A DNA stretch of 64,000 nucleotides from Yponomeuta sedellus (GCA_934045075.1 OW203726.1:18043988-18107987); one strand, 5' to 3'; shown: positions 43,361-54,178, counted from the first letter of the stretch. Notes: a model not told the origin generated them from the sequence alone. Numbers and translations are program-made.

Positions 43361-43575
43361 GCTTGGTGCCGGCTATCATGTAAAGGCAGTCAGTAAGCCA
43401 AGTCAGAGGGATATGGGCGGCTTGATAACTTCTGACAATGAGACCCGCCACTGTCTTACAACCCTCCACCAACCCAGACTTGGCCTCCGTGGTGGAGTAG
43501 GTATGGCCTTACTTTCCTGCGATGCAGGAAGAGACCCGTGCCCCAGCAGTGGCGCCATACAAGGGGTTGATATCG
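43361..43575 (+). mobile_element. SINE family F, 5'-truncated
   Basis: It begins within the element at GGTGCCGGCTATCATG and runs through CCAACCCAGACTTGGCC to GACCCGTGCCCCAGCAGTGG and GGGTTGATATCGATG. No 5S-like part. Confidence 0.75.
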
Positions 43576-44397
43576 ATGTCAAACATAATATAACTTACAC
43601 ACAACACTTGTCGTGCTCCCAAACTAAGAATCGCTGCGCTATTTTAACCAGGTAAGGGCACCAGAATTATACCTTTCCGCTCCATTAGGAACTAGGGCTC
43701 CCGCGTTGGTAGTACGGGTCATCGCCCCCTACGCATCGGAAGTAGGCTTCGCCGTCCTCCATGCGACAGCGGGCGCGGGATGCGTATAATTAAATGAATT
43801 CTCACCTCTCGCGAATTAACAACGTTTGTGTCACCTGAATAATGGCGGAGTGTCTACGATAAATTAGGTAGTACTGGCGCAATTAAGGGCGCTATGAAGA
43901 ATGTGCCCCAATTTCTCCGCGTCAGGCTCACGGCACGGGTACAAGCACATGTTTCGCAATGATAATGTAAAATCAACTCTGTGCCTTTGCGATAAGAAGT
44001 ATCCAAAATGTGACCATCACACGCCATCGTCTGGCGTGGACTACAGACTCTAGGACTATAGGACTATACTCATACGATAGATTTGGCAGTTCGTTAGGTA
44101 GAAATACATATGTAGTATTTCTTAATGATTTGCGATACTCATACATACCTACCTAGTTATTATATTAAACGGGTCAAATCGCGATTATTTATTAAAAATA
44201 TGTATTTCATATTCCCCATAACATGTTATAGAAATTAGAGACAATGATAACCTCCGGTTTAGCGTGCACCTACAATATATTGATCTTGTTGTATATTAAC
44301 GAGTGTAATGGAGATAAGACCTGTTTAATATATAAAAAAATGAGCATCGCGAGTCAATAATAAATACTAATATAATTATCTATTGTTAATAGTTGTT
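43576..44397. other. no recognised feature
   Basis: A GC-richer patch (43680-43780) has no identity I can name. No gene. Confidence 0.35.
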
Positions 44398-44409
44398 AAT
44401 CCTTATTTT

Positions 44410-44757
44410 TGTAGAAGCGATCGTGGCCTAGGCGAACCGACTGATGGGTTGGGTGACAGGTACGGGATGGGTGAGCGTTCCGTGACTACCGCTAGTGGCA
44501 TTTTTCCCGCGCTTCCGTACTTCGCAAGGCAAGTTAAGCCGTTGGTGCCGGCTGTCATATAATGACAGTCGTCAAGCCATGTCAGAGGCCTTATGGGCGG
44601 CTTGATAGCTTCTGACAGTAAGGCCTTCCACTGTCTTACAATCCTCCACCAACCCGGACTTGGCCCCCGTGGTGGAGTATGGCCTAACCTTCCTGCGATG
44701 CAGAGAGAGACCCGTGCCCCAGCAGTGGGGACATACAAAGGGTTGATAACGATAACG
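44410..44757 (+). mobile_element. SINE family F (5S-rRNA-like), complete with target duplication
   Basis: 348 bases flanked by the 12-base repeat AATCCTTATTTT (44398-44409 and 44758-44769). Head GGCCTAGGCGAACCGA, then GTACGGGATGGGTGAGCG (5S-like box C region), GCTTCCGTACTTCGCAAGG, the CTGTCTTACAATCCTCCACC block and a 3' end with GATAACGATAACG microsatellite. It lacks the GTTAAGCAACAACAGGCGC segment present at 55665, so a short internal deletion is likely. Confidence 0.85.
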
Positions 44758-44769
44758 AATCCTTATTTT

Positions 44770-45627
44770 CGTACACACTTTGGTCAACTGACTGCTGTAC
44801 GTAGAAACTGGAGGTTAGTTGTCCGAATTAATGGAAACCGTTTTGATGAGCTTTTGGTAAGTGAAACCCGTTCGACATTATCTGTTTTCCCTGTGTTTGC
44901 TCCATACCTACTTAAAGTGCTTTATATTGATGAGTAAAACCAGATTTTTATGGGAATTTAGTTATACCACATATAAGGTTGTATTGTAAACGCCTTGTAG
45001 CGTGCTTTGTTTTAGTTTAAGTGTTTTTATTCAAAATAACGCAGAAGCTGTAACTTAATGAACGTTACTGGTAAAACTAGGTGTCCATTTCTAAATATAG
45101 ATAATTTTGAAAAAAAAAAAAAACAGGAGACCTCCAAACTTAGGGCCTTATTTATAAAACACAATTCCTCTAAATTATTCCTAGAAGCGTTTTATTTAAT
45201 CAGTGGTTACGTCTTTTCCTTGTTATATCTTCACCACAGACTATTTTAGTGAGCCTTATTTATATAAAATAACTCTGTAATAACTCTGTAATATTATATA
45301 AATAATCTTTAATTTTAAAGTAGTCTATTTAGCACAAAGTGTGTTGTAGGTACAGATTTTTTGAACGGCGTTTTCTCCTCTGGCAACCGTATTATATTTT
45401 CAGGGATCTTATCTTATTATAGTGTGCAGGGTCTTTAATGTTGTTATTCCAAAATGGCGCTTTAAGGACGTGTTACACAGCCAAACGGGTGCTATAAGGA
45501 GACGCTTACCACGAATTTTATAAGGCTATTTAACGCTCAATGTATCTCTTAATACCTAGCTCTAGAAAACATAATACGGTCCAATGTATTTTTGAAGAAG
45601 CCTATTTCATTAAAATAATCTTATGTA
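44770..45627. other. no recognised feature
   Basis: Short frames only, e.g. 63 codons at 45058-45249 with no domain. Confidence 0.4.
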
Positions 45628-45704
45628 TCATCCTACCTAAAGATAAAAACGTATTATAAAACGAGTTATGATTTTTATTCCATTGGTGTCGCTGGTTAGC
45701 GCCT
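45628..45704 (+). mobile_element. fold-back MITE fragment
   Basis: AAAAACGTATTATAAAACGAG and TTCCATTGGTGTCGCTGG match the right end of the MITE at 7223-7577. Confidence 0.5.
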
Positions 45705-46279
45705 ATAAGGGTCCTAAGATCCCACACTAGCGCGGTTATAATGGCGGTTCCGGACCATACAATTCGTAGGCAAATGAATGTGTAAATATGGGGATCTTAA
45801 AAACCTATTTAGAGGCTAAAAGTTCCACCCATGCCGGGATTCGAACCCGCGAACTCTGGCTACCCGTGCCAGCGCTCTTTCCAACTGAGCTAATGGGCGA
45901 CTCACCGGCATCAGTGAAATTTCGAACCTCTTTATAATATTCTCTGTTTTACGTACGGTCAGCGACATCTGGCTGAAGTAATTCGCATCACTTGCAGCCC
46001 CGAGTACCTACTTTCACGTCGGAATGATAGAGAATGACAGAGAATATTGTAAAAAGGTTCGAAATTTCACTGATGCCGGTGAGTCGTCCATTAGCTCAGT
46101 TGGAAAGAGCGCTGGCACGGATAGCCAGAGGTCGCGGGTTCGAATCCCGGCATGGGTGGAATTTTTAGCCTCTAAATAGGTTTTTAAGATCCCCATATTT
46201 ACACACTCATTTGCCTACTAATTGTATGGTCCGGAACCGCCATTATAACCGCGCTAGTGTGGGATCTTAGGGCCCTTAA
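45705..46279. repeat. 575-bp fold-back around two family A copies
   Basis: Paired coordinates sum to 91984. Outer arms (about 45705-45797 and 46187-46279) are non-SINE DNA containing CACACTAGCGCGGTTATAA. Inner arms are family A copies, minus (45798-45950) and plus (46035-46186), sharing a single head region near 45960-46030. Arm agreement is high with scattered changes. Confidence 0.85.
45798..46186. mobile_element. SINE family A, opposed pair
   Basis: Left copy inverted (GGATTCGAACCC at 45838, then the GGGCGACTCACCGGCATC junction), right copy direct (tRNA-like block 46089-46160). Only the left copy carries the head words CATCTGGCTGAAGTAATT. Confidence 0.85.
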
Positions 46280-46356
46280 ATTTTAACCTCTAAATAGGTT
46301 TTTAAAATTGTCCTTAGCACGGGTTAGTGCATTAAAAAAAAGGATATAATCATGGC
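46275..46356 (+). mobile_element. SINE family A tail only
   Basis: CTCTAAATAGGTTTTTAAAA, TTAGCACGGGTTAGTGCATT and ATAATCATGG. It directly follows the fold-back and may be part of the same event. Confidence 0.65.
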
Positions 46357-47015
46357 GGTCTTATCTAATAAACAATTGAGATTTGACCCGTTTAATATAT
46401 AACTATGTATGAGCATTGCGAGTCATTAAGAAATACTACATATGTATTTGTACCTAATGAACGAATGGAGGAAGTTTTTTTTTTCAACGTTTTTCGAGAA
46501 TGAATGTATATTTGAAAATGACAAAATATTTATTTAAAGGAATGGTTGCAACGACTTACATTCTTGTGCTTATATTATTCTAATAGAAAAAAATAACAAA
46601 AACGTAATTTATGTGACTACTACCATAACTAGACTATCTAGTAGCCTGTATTTATGGTCAGTAGGCCCGTGCCTCTTGCAAAATGCGGAAGACAGTGGGT
46701 AATTAATAATATGATGTTTATCAAATAGTATTGAATCTAGTAGGTTTTACTTTATCATATGACGAGTTTAAACCTATTAAAACAATATCTCCTTTCAGCG
46801 AATTTCACTTAGTTGGTTATTGTAATAACATTATGGAATAAACGTGCGAGCACGTATGGACTAAGTAATAAACGTTTATTTTAAATAAATTACTAATACT
46901 TTTATCTTAAAATAAATGTTGAAGTAATTAGTATATGTATTTGAAACAAATTAATATAAACTTATACAAATAAATAAATACCCATAATGCTATTTTTCAA
47001 TTTCCGTTTCTTCTT
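46357..47015. other. no recognised feature
   Basis: AT-rich, no frames of note. Confidence 0.4.
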
Positions 47016-47019
47016 TTCC

Positions 47020-47156
47020 GTCAATGGTTGTCTGGAAGAAATTACTTTTAGTAATAAGGCCGCCACTTGTACTGTACTGTTATTTTATAAGTCTCTTATG
47101 TAATCCTTGGTGTACATGCAATAAATAATATTCTATCTATCTATCTATCTATATTT
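47020..47156 (+). mobile_element. LINE 3' end with ATCT microsatellite
   Basis: GGTTGTCTGGAAGAAATTAC, GTACATGCAATAAATAATAT and seven ATCT units. Diverged relative of 12660-12798. Confidence 0.5.
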
Positions 47157-47784
47157 ACAAATAAAAATCTTGCCCCTTGGAATAAACTGAGTTTACTGGA
47201 AATTATTTCAATAAGTATAAATCACATTTTTTCCAAGTTTTCGTTCTCGTCATGCAAGAAATTTCTCTGAGAACATACTCTTTTCTTGTACCTTGGTGTC
47301 GAAGGTCTTATTTTCTAATTTGTGAATTAAATCGAACTAATACGTTACAAAGTCTCTTAATAATTGTTAACGCAATACCCAGCCATCATCCACAAACCAA
47401 AGGTAGACTGGAAGAAAATGCTACTTAGCATTAAGTACTTCTTTGTACCAACATGATACGTTTGTGCTATAAAGAATTTAATTATAATAATAATATTAAT
47501 ATCGCTAGAATATGTGAATATAATGAACTGGATTTCTTTAGCCTATGAAATCAAAGGTGTGCTAGTAAGGAGCATCCTTAGAATCGTCGACCGTTGCCGC
47601 ATCGTATCGTGTAATGGACCGCATTTTGGATACGAAAACCGTATCAGATATAATAGCCTCATAAAGCGCGGTTAATTTCATGTCCAGCCATAAAAGCATA
47701 TACGCTGGTACTTTTACATACATCTCTACCTACACAGATACTTACAATTTCGCACGTAAACTTTACTTAATCTTAAACTTTACG
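47157..47784. other. no recognised feature
   Basis: Nothing supported. Confidence 0.4.
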
Positions 47785-48029
47785 ATATCGTTCCGATGTA
47801 AAACCTAACTGCAAAGTAGGTAGTCGGGGCTGTAAGTGATGCAATTTGCTTAAGTCAGATGTCGCTGCCTGTACGTAATACGGAGAATAGTGTAAAGAGG
47901 TTCGAAATTTCACTGATGCCGTGAGTCGCCCATTGGCTCAATTGGTAGAGCGCTGGCACGGATAGCCAGAGGTTGCGGGTTCGAATCCCGGCATGGGTGA
48001 AATTTTTAGCCTCTAAATAGGTTTTTAAA
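47785..48029 (+). mobile_element. SINE family A, full unit
   Basis: It starts at GATATCGTTCCGATG, with head GGTAGTCGGGGCTGTAAG, tRNA-like block 47929-48000 (AGTCGCCCATTGGCTCAATT, GGTTCGAATC) and tail to AATAGGTTTTTAAAT. The distal tail after AATAGG is missing. Confidence 0.85.
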
Positions 48030-48281
48030 TTAAGTAGTTATGTTTCGGCCCGTAACGTAAATGAGTCTTGCTGCTCATCTAGAATTACCCTCTTGGATAT
48101 ATTTAGTGTATTAGATTTTTGAAAAAGGGACAAAAAGCTTGAAATGGATTGATAAGAAATAAGACAAACTTGATCGACTCTGCCGGATTCATACATAAAA
48201 GACATACTATTTAGTAATAAAACCGCCAATTTTACAATTTTTTTATAGTATTTTCTAAGGTTAACACGAGCAGTAGACATA

Positions 48282-49264
48282 ATTAAAACTGTTTTTATAC
48301 GGATTTATGCTCGTTTATTACATTTTTACAATTTTCCAACGTTTCGGCACTTTTTCAGGTGCCGTGGTCCCGGATGACTGAGGTGACAGGTGTCTTTTAG
48401 AAATCATTAACGGTTAGTTTACTACCCTCGGCAAAAATTACAAAAGTTAATTATGAAGTTACGTTCCAAAATAGACAAACCAATTATTTTTTATATAAAG
48501 TCAACAATATTAAATTATTAGTAATTGAAGTTAAAATTAAATTTATAAACTAATTACTTTATATGAACGTAAAGATACCGATTATTAATTGAAATTAAAT
48601 TGATTTTTTATTATTTATTCTACAGTCACACTTCTAGCGAGGGGGTCTCATGCACTTAAGCACTGGTTCCCATGCTACTAGTATGTTCCAACCACGATCT
48701 TTATTAAAATTTGGATGCCGGCGGATCTCTATTGCCTCACGTATCATTCTAGGGAAGAAACGGTCTTCTCGGGCTAGAACTTTAACTTTATCGAAATGTA
48801 TAAAGTGGTTGGTACCGCTAAGTGTATGCTCGCTGACTGCAGATCTACCAGAGCGCTTATGTTTCACATCAGCGATATGTTCCTTCACCCGCTCAGCTAT
48901 GGTACGCTTCGTTTGACCAATGTACGAGGAACCACATTCACAGTCAAGCTTGTATACTCCTGCCTCTTGTAAGGGAATCCTGTGCTTGACACTTCGTATG
49001 AATTGGTGTTTCTTTCTTGGCGGCTGGTAGATGGTTCTGATTGAGGCGCGTTTCAAAATACTCCCAATTTTGTCAGTCACTCCTCTCACGAAAGGCAGGC
49101 AGGCTGAAACTCGCTCGACTGTGTCCGGTTTGACACGTCCTCCGCGACGGACACGCGGAACTTGCAGCTTGTTTGCACGAAGTACTCGTTTGACATGCTG
49201 GAGTTCCGCAGGTAGATGGTCCTATGTAATAAACGAGCATAAATCCGTATAAAACAGTTTTAAT
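48282..49264 (-). mobile_element. Penelope-like element, 5'-truncated, with inverted ends
   Basis: Left end 48282-48323 and right end 49224-49264 are inverted copies differing by one base in a T/A run. Between them are a 3' non-coding region and, on the minus strand, the C-terminal coding part. Inverted or partial terminal duplications are a known habit of Penelope-like retroelements. A relative of the left end is at 24997-25262. Confidence 0.8.
48634..49221 (-). pseudogene. Penelope-like polyprotein, C-terminal GIY-YIG endonuclease part
   Basis: The minus frame is open from the right junction (ELQHVKRVLRANKLQVPRVR, VSACLPFVRGVTDKIGSIL) through GVYKLDCECGSSYIGQTKRT, the GIY-YIG motif with the CxC insert usual in Penelope elements. 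Then come RVKEHIADVKHKRSGRSAVS with the catalytic arginine region, and FFPRMIREAIEIRRHPNFN with the catalytic glutamate region. The protein nicks target DNA in the parent element. The reverse transcriptase is lost, so this is a remnant, though without internal stops from 49221 to the end. Confidence 0.85.
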
Positions 49265-49293
49265 TTTTTTATAATTCTATAAAGAGTTGAATA

Positions 49294-49353
49294 GCTGAAA
49301 ATCAGCGCCCTCTGGAGTCTAATCCAGATGGCATCCAGCTGAGCTATGTCCAT
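49294..49353 (-). mobile_element. tRNA-like head fragment
   Basis: On the minus strand GGACATAGCTCAGCTGGATG resembles a tRNA acceptor and D-arm. It is followed by CCATCTGGATTAGACTCCAG, an anticodon-stem-like hairpin whose loop has eight bases. No proper T-arm, so not a working tRNA. Confidence 0.4.
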
Positions 49354-49614
49354 TTTCGGGTTTAGTGAATTAATTTATGTAAACATTTTCTCATCGGTAG
49401 TTGTAAAAGCGTATTTGATATTTTTATGTAATTAATTATAAACAAAAGTGGCGATGGGTTGGTTGGATGGACACAATTATGAGAATGTAAGATGAGACAG
49501 AAGGAAAAAACGAGTAGCATTATGGTACGAGGGCTGCTACTTATCTATGCGGAAAAGAAAAAATAAACAAATGTATATGGCTAAATTTATTGTTTTTCAA
49601 AGTATTCTCCACTA

Positions 49615-50115
49615 TGATCGATGCACTTTTGCATTCGATGAAACCAATTTATAAAACACTTTTTCCACTCTTATTGAGGTATCTCTAAAACGTGCTGTTT
49701 GAACGCATCTACGGCATCTTCACGGGTCGAAAATCGTTGACCACGTAATTTATTCTTTACATTTGGGAATAAATAGAAATCATTGGGAGCCAAATCAGGG
49801 CTGTACGGTAGATGACCCATCAATTCTATTTTTTTGACCATCCAAAAATTTAGTTTTTTCCTGAGATGTATGACAGCTGGCATTGTCATGGTGAAGTATG
49901 ATTCTGCGTCGCTGGTTGTTTTGGCGTATTTCTTCAAATACTTCCGGCAAACAAATGGTCGTGTACCACTCCGAATTAACCGTTCTGCGATTCTCCAGTG
50001 GTATTGTAGCCATATGGCCATTAATACCCAAAAAGCAGGCCACCATTTGCTTTACAGTGCTTTTTGCACGAGCCACTTTCATAGGGTTCGGCTCATTTTG
50101 AAACACCTAAACTGT
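49615..50115 (-). pseudogene. mariner transposase, C-terminal catalytic part
   Basis: Frames read WWPAFWVLMA-type text then RRIILHHDNASCHTSQEK (second catalytic aspartate in HHDN). In another frame they read HLPYSPDLAPNDFYLFPNVK (third aspartate in NDF) and RGQRFSTREDAVDAFKQHVL. The frameshift lies near 49860. Interrupted upstream by the SINE at 50137. Confidence 0.85.
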
Positions 50116-50136
50116 TGATTGAAACTGTTGATTGTT

Positions 50137-50421
50137 ATACTATTTTTATTTTAATGCACTAACCGGTGCTAAGGAACAAATTTAAAAACCTATTTAGAGG
50201 CTAAAAATTTCACCCATGCCGGGATTCGAACCCGCAACCTCTGGCTATCCGTGCCAGTGCTCTACCAATTGAGCCAATGGGCGACTCACGGCATCAGTGA
50301 AATTTCGAACCTCTTTACACTATTCTCTGTATTACGTACAGGCAGCGACATCTGACTTAAGCAAGTTGCATTACTTACAGCCCCGACTACCTACTTTGCA
50401 GTTAGGTTTAACATCGGAACG
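50137..50421 (-). mobile_element. SINE family A nested in mariner
   Basis: Flanked by GTTGATTGTT (50127-50136 and 50422-50431). Minus copy complete from tail (AATGCACTAACCGGTGC) through tRNA-like block (GGATTCGAACCC at 50221-50232) to head (CAGCCCCGACTACCTACTTT, CATCGGAAC). At 285 bases this is the cleanest single unit in the window. Confidence 0.9.
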
Positions 50422-50431
50422 GTTGATTGTT

Positions 50432-51000
50432 GTTTAGTTTCGGGTTCGTACGCGTAGATCCAGGATTCGTCACCTGTGTAGATATTATTAACAGATTTTG
50501 AGTCGCCTCCGTTGAATTTTTTTAAGGTTTTCTTGCACCATTCGACGGGAGCATCTTTTTGATCCTGAGTTAAGTTGTGCGGGATCCAACGCGAACAATT
50601 TTTTGTGCAGACAAATGTTCATGTAATATCCTATGAATGCTCGTCATGCCCAGAATAGCCTCTATCTCGCGATACGTAACATGGTGGTGTTGCATTATTA
50701 GTTTTCGCACAGCTTCAATATTTTGTGGCACAACCACCGGGCTTTCATTCGGGCGACTTTCTTTAACTTCGTCCGTGAGCTTACTGCGCCCGCGATTAAG
50801 CTCACTAAACCAGTGATACACAGTCGCTTTTGATTTAAGTTAATTGATCTTCGCACTGTTGTTGCGTTAAACCACGTCAAAAATCGTAATAAATCATAGC
50901 ACGAATATTTTCACGAGTGAGTTCCATTTTTTCAGCGATATGACATTTTAAACCCAACAAAAACCAAACACTAACGTATATAAAAGAAAAATATTAGCGG
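50432..51000 (-). pseudogene. mariner transposase, N-terminal and linker part
   Basis: Frames read HVTYREIEAILGMTSIHRIL, HEHLSAQKIV and, upstream, YHWFSELNRGRSKLTDEVKE. WIPHNL-type text precedes the first catalytic region. Frameshifts and a short deletion near 50835-50850 break it. Confidence 0.85.
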
Positions 51001-51092
51001 CCAGTATTTAAAAAAAGAACGAATTTGACCATGGAGGTCAGACATTGCGTTTAAAATCCCAGATTCCGCATACATAAGTAGCAGCCTATGTA

Positions 51093-52081
51093 TCCAATAG
51101 ATAATAAAAGAAGATTCGGAAGATGAATGGATGATATAAAAAAAGAAACAGGTCTATTTTTCTCGACCATGTGGTCAAGAAAAAGTAATAACAGAAGAGA
51201 ATGGAAATACTTGGGGAGGCCTTCGCTCAGAAATGGGCAGCCGTTTCAATAAAAGATAAAATAAAGAAAGAAGAAAGGAAGACATTTATTAGAAAAATTA
51301 ACTCATTAAAAGGCATTCCACTCATAGTGAAGTATTTTGTGAATCAATCTGTGACATGTATTATTTAGTATCTTAATTACTCATGTAAATGTCTATAGAT
51401 CGTGGTCTGAAATAAAAACGTTACTTCATTTCAAAGTTACATATAAGGAAACAAAAACAGTACTAAAAATTAAAAATAGGTATATTTGTGTAGTAAACGT
51501 ATTTATAATAATAATACCTAAACATGTAACTGTTTCAACAAATCAACGGCTGGTATGGACACGTATCAACGGTTGTTACGTAACTCCAGAGCCGCCGGTG
51601 TGGCTGCGTCCAGCCCCAGCTGCCAAGGAGTCTTATTAAGGTCTGCTCCTGTTGAACCAGTTCCTGTTGAACCCTTAATATACACGAAAGAGGGTATCTC
51701 TGAGTGGTACAAAAGAAACCAAGGACTGTTTTTCTCACTTCCATGTGCAGGTCATTCCATGAATGGAATATTTATATTATTCTATTACATAAATAAATAC
51801 TACAATTTTAAACGTACAAATAAGTAAAGAATTTAAATCTGTTGTTGTATTAACTCTCTGCAATAGAGGATAATATTGAGAAACCTGAGTTGAGGCTAAT
51901 GATCTACTTGAAAGTCTGAGATTAATTTAGCCTGAGTAGGTCGAGAATCACTTCACTGGATTTAAATACGTTATAGATAGCTGTAGAGGGTGATATTAAA
52001 ATCGTTAGCTATATTTTGTGAAAATGTTACTTCCATTGTGAAAAACAGTATCATTATTTTATTGGTAACAGAGTAGAGTGA
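51093..52081. other. no gene; possible LINE coding scrap near 51535-51745
   Basis: 51580-51700 has GC-richer sequence with open frames on both strands (90 codons plus, 69 minus) but no motif I can name. CTTGGGGAGGCCTTCGCTCAG at 51210 is a LINE-tail word (GEAFAQ). Confidence 0.35.
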
Positions 52082-52346
52082 CGGTAGCTTGTCGGTAGAA
52101 CAATGGACTCGGAAACGAGAGACACATTTTCGATTGCCAGTGCGGGCAATGACTTTATTTTCTAAGTTATGTACATTTGTGAAGTTTTATAGCAATACCA
52201 CTCGCCAACTGTGAAGGAGGACATCGTGAGGAAACCTCAGTGTCTGAGGTGCTTAAATACCTAAGCGCTTGAAATTGCCTATACTATCTCTCTGAGAAAG
52301 GCATGTGCCCAGCAGTAGGATGTTTGAGGCCTCAATAAAAAAAATG
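52082..52346 (+). mobile_element. SINE family E, full length
   Basis: Head GTCGGTAGAACAATGGACTC with a degenerate B-box, then body CACTCGCCAACTGTGAAGGA, TTTCAGTGTCTGAGG-like words, and 3' end CTCTCTGAGAAAGGCATGTG plus CCCAGCAGTAGGATG and A-rich tail. Head shared with 58912. Confidence 0.75.
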
Positions 52347-52620
52347 GTAAAACATTTTTTTATATCTGTGATTTCCCACGTTTTGCTCGGAACTGTTATT
52401 CCAAATTCAAAGTCTTAGGAAGTACCATGACCTTGAATAATGTTTTCCAATATGTTAAATGAATAAAGTCGGTTTTCCGACATGCGCAATTAGAAAAACA
52501 ATAAGTTGCTCGGCGTCGACCATAACTTTCGACCCTTAGTTTAATTTAGTTTTTTTTCGATTTCTATAACTTTTAGTTTTGATACTGTTTGTCTGTGGTC
52601 AAGTGACGCTTCATGTTTTT

Positions 52621-52887
52621 AGGGTTTCGTGTTTTAAAAGGAAAAATGGTAAACCATACCGCCATAATAATATGGCTTCACTTTCTTATCCGTTCGTCTG
52701 TCCGTCAAGTCAAGACTCTTTATCTCGGGAATACGTGGAGATATAGAGTTAAATTAAACCCGTAGTCTTAAGTCTACAATTTCTCAAAGTTGTAGAATAA
52801 TCTATCATCTAAGCGAACGGAAAACAAAGGTGCGGCCGTTTACGAAGGAAAAAAAACCGGCCAAGTGCGAGTCAGACTCGCGCACCG
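52621..52887. mobile_element. partial DNA element abutting the next
   Basis: It starts AGGGTTTCGTG and contains ATGGCTTCACTTTCTTATCC and CTGTCCGTCAAGTCAAGAC, similar in wording to the inverted half of 52888-53368. Ends with GGCCAAGTGCGAGTCAGAC. Confidence 0.4.
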
Positions 52888-53368
52888 AGGGTTCCGTACA
52901 AACCTGTATTATAGACCTGAGTATTTGGTATGAATTTCAATTTAATACCTCTACGCGTTTATGAGGAAATGGGTAGTAAGTTTAAAATTATTAAAAAAAT
53001 ATATATTATGTGATGTAACTAAAAATTTATGGTTTTCGTAATTTTTCCTTTATCTATGCTATAAGACCTTGCTTCGTACCAAATTTCAAGATTCTGAGTT
53101 CTCGGGAAGCACCCTGTAGGTTTTGATTCCCTTGCAAGTGTCGAAAATTTGCGGCATAAACGGCTGTATCTTTTGATTGCGTTGGCTTAGAAGTTTGATT
53201 TTTTCTCAGCTTCAAGGGACAGTAGACCTGAGTAATTGATATAAATTTCAGTTTCATACCTCCACGCGTTCCTGAGAAAAAGGGTCTTGACAGACGGACG
53301 GACGGACAGACGGACAACAAAGTGATCCTATAAGGGTTCCGTTTTTTCCTTTTGAGGTACGGAACCCT
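52888..53368. mobile_element. DNA element with AGGGTTCCGTA ends
   Basis: Ends AGGGTTCCGTA (52888-52898) and TACGGAACCCT (53358-53368). The inside holds GACGGACGGACGGACAGACG and no transposase. The 112-codon minus frame is incidental. Widely repeated style in insects. Family not determinable here. Confidence 0.6.
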
Positions 53369-53467
53369 AAAAACGTATATTTGGACGTTCATTCATCAAA
53401 ATTTGTAAGATACTTTCCGTTCAGTTAGGACTATGAAAAATGCCAAGTAATATGCTACAAGTTATAC

Positions 53468-53660
53468 TACGTGATTATATTATTTTTAATGCACTAACCC
53501 GTGCTAAGGACATTTTTAAAAATCAATTTAGAGGCTAAAATTTCCACCCATGCCGGGACTCGAACCCGAGATCTCTGGCTAACCGTGCCGTGGCACGGTC
53601 TCGGGTTCGAGTCCCGGCATGGGTGGAATTTTTAGCCTCTAAATTGATTTTTAAAATTGT
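53468..53660. mobile_element. SINE family A, compact fold-back
   Basis: Left: inverted tail, then GGGACTCGAACCC and GGCTAACCGTGCC. Right: immediately GGCACGGTCTCGGGTTCGAG and a direct tail. Nearly perfect hairpin with almost no loop. Both arms carry the same private variant (AATCAATTTAGAGG), so one arm was copied from the other. Confidence 0.85.
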
Positions 53661-53689
53661 AAATTGTAATTTTTTTTAAATTTTACATT

Positions 53690-53960
53690 CCACCAACCCG
53701 AACCCGAACTTGGCCCAGGATTGTAAGACAGTGGCGGGTCTTACTGTCGGAAGTTATCAAGTCGCCCATAAGGCCTTTGACATGGCTTAACGACTGCCAT
53801 TACATGACAGCCGACACCAACGCTCGGTGCAAGCGGTCGGAAAAATGCCACTAGCGGTAGTCACGGGACGGTCACACATCCTGCACCTTACCGCGCCTGT
53901 TGTTGCTTAACTCAACTTGATTCCAATCACTCGGTTCGCTTAGGTCACGAGCGCTTCAAT
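53690..53960 (-). mobile_element. SINE family F
   Basis: Minus copy from CCACCAACCCG to the head GCGCTTCA. 5S-like words at the right (CTTACCGCGCCTGTTGTTGC, GGTCACACATCC). 3' end lost and a 25-base deletion near 53822. Confidence 0.75.
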
Positions 53961-54178
53961 GTTTATTTTTCTTAATTTAATGTCTATTAAATCCTAAAAA
54001 ATTGTCTTTGAAGTTTAGAAAAAGCTCGGTAAAATTGCGAGACTGAGCTTTTTTTTTGATTTATAAGTGCCTACAAGTTTTTGCAGGTAGCCTATTTTTC
54101 ATGACTAGCGCCATATGTTTATAAATCACGTCCGCTTAAAATATGTCAAACTATATTATAATTAAAAGTCATCCTGTA

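Larger units (their letters stand above)
49527..51090 (-). mobile_element. mariner element, second copy, with nested SINE A
   Basis: Flanked by TA at 49525-49526 and 51091-51092. Ends CGAGGGCTGCTACTTAT and ATAAGTAGCAGCCTATG. Without the insert it is about 1.27 kb. Same family as the 7722 copy. Transposase is on the minus strand in several frames. Confidence 0.9.

Noticed and set aside
48020..48280. 80-codon minus frame upstream of the Penelope end
   Set aside because: No domain and it overlaps AT-rich non-coding DNA.
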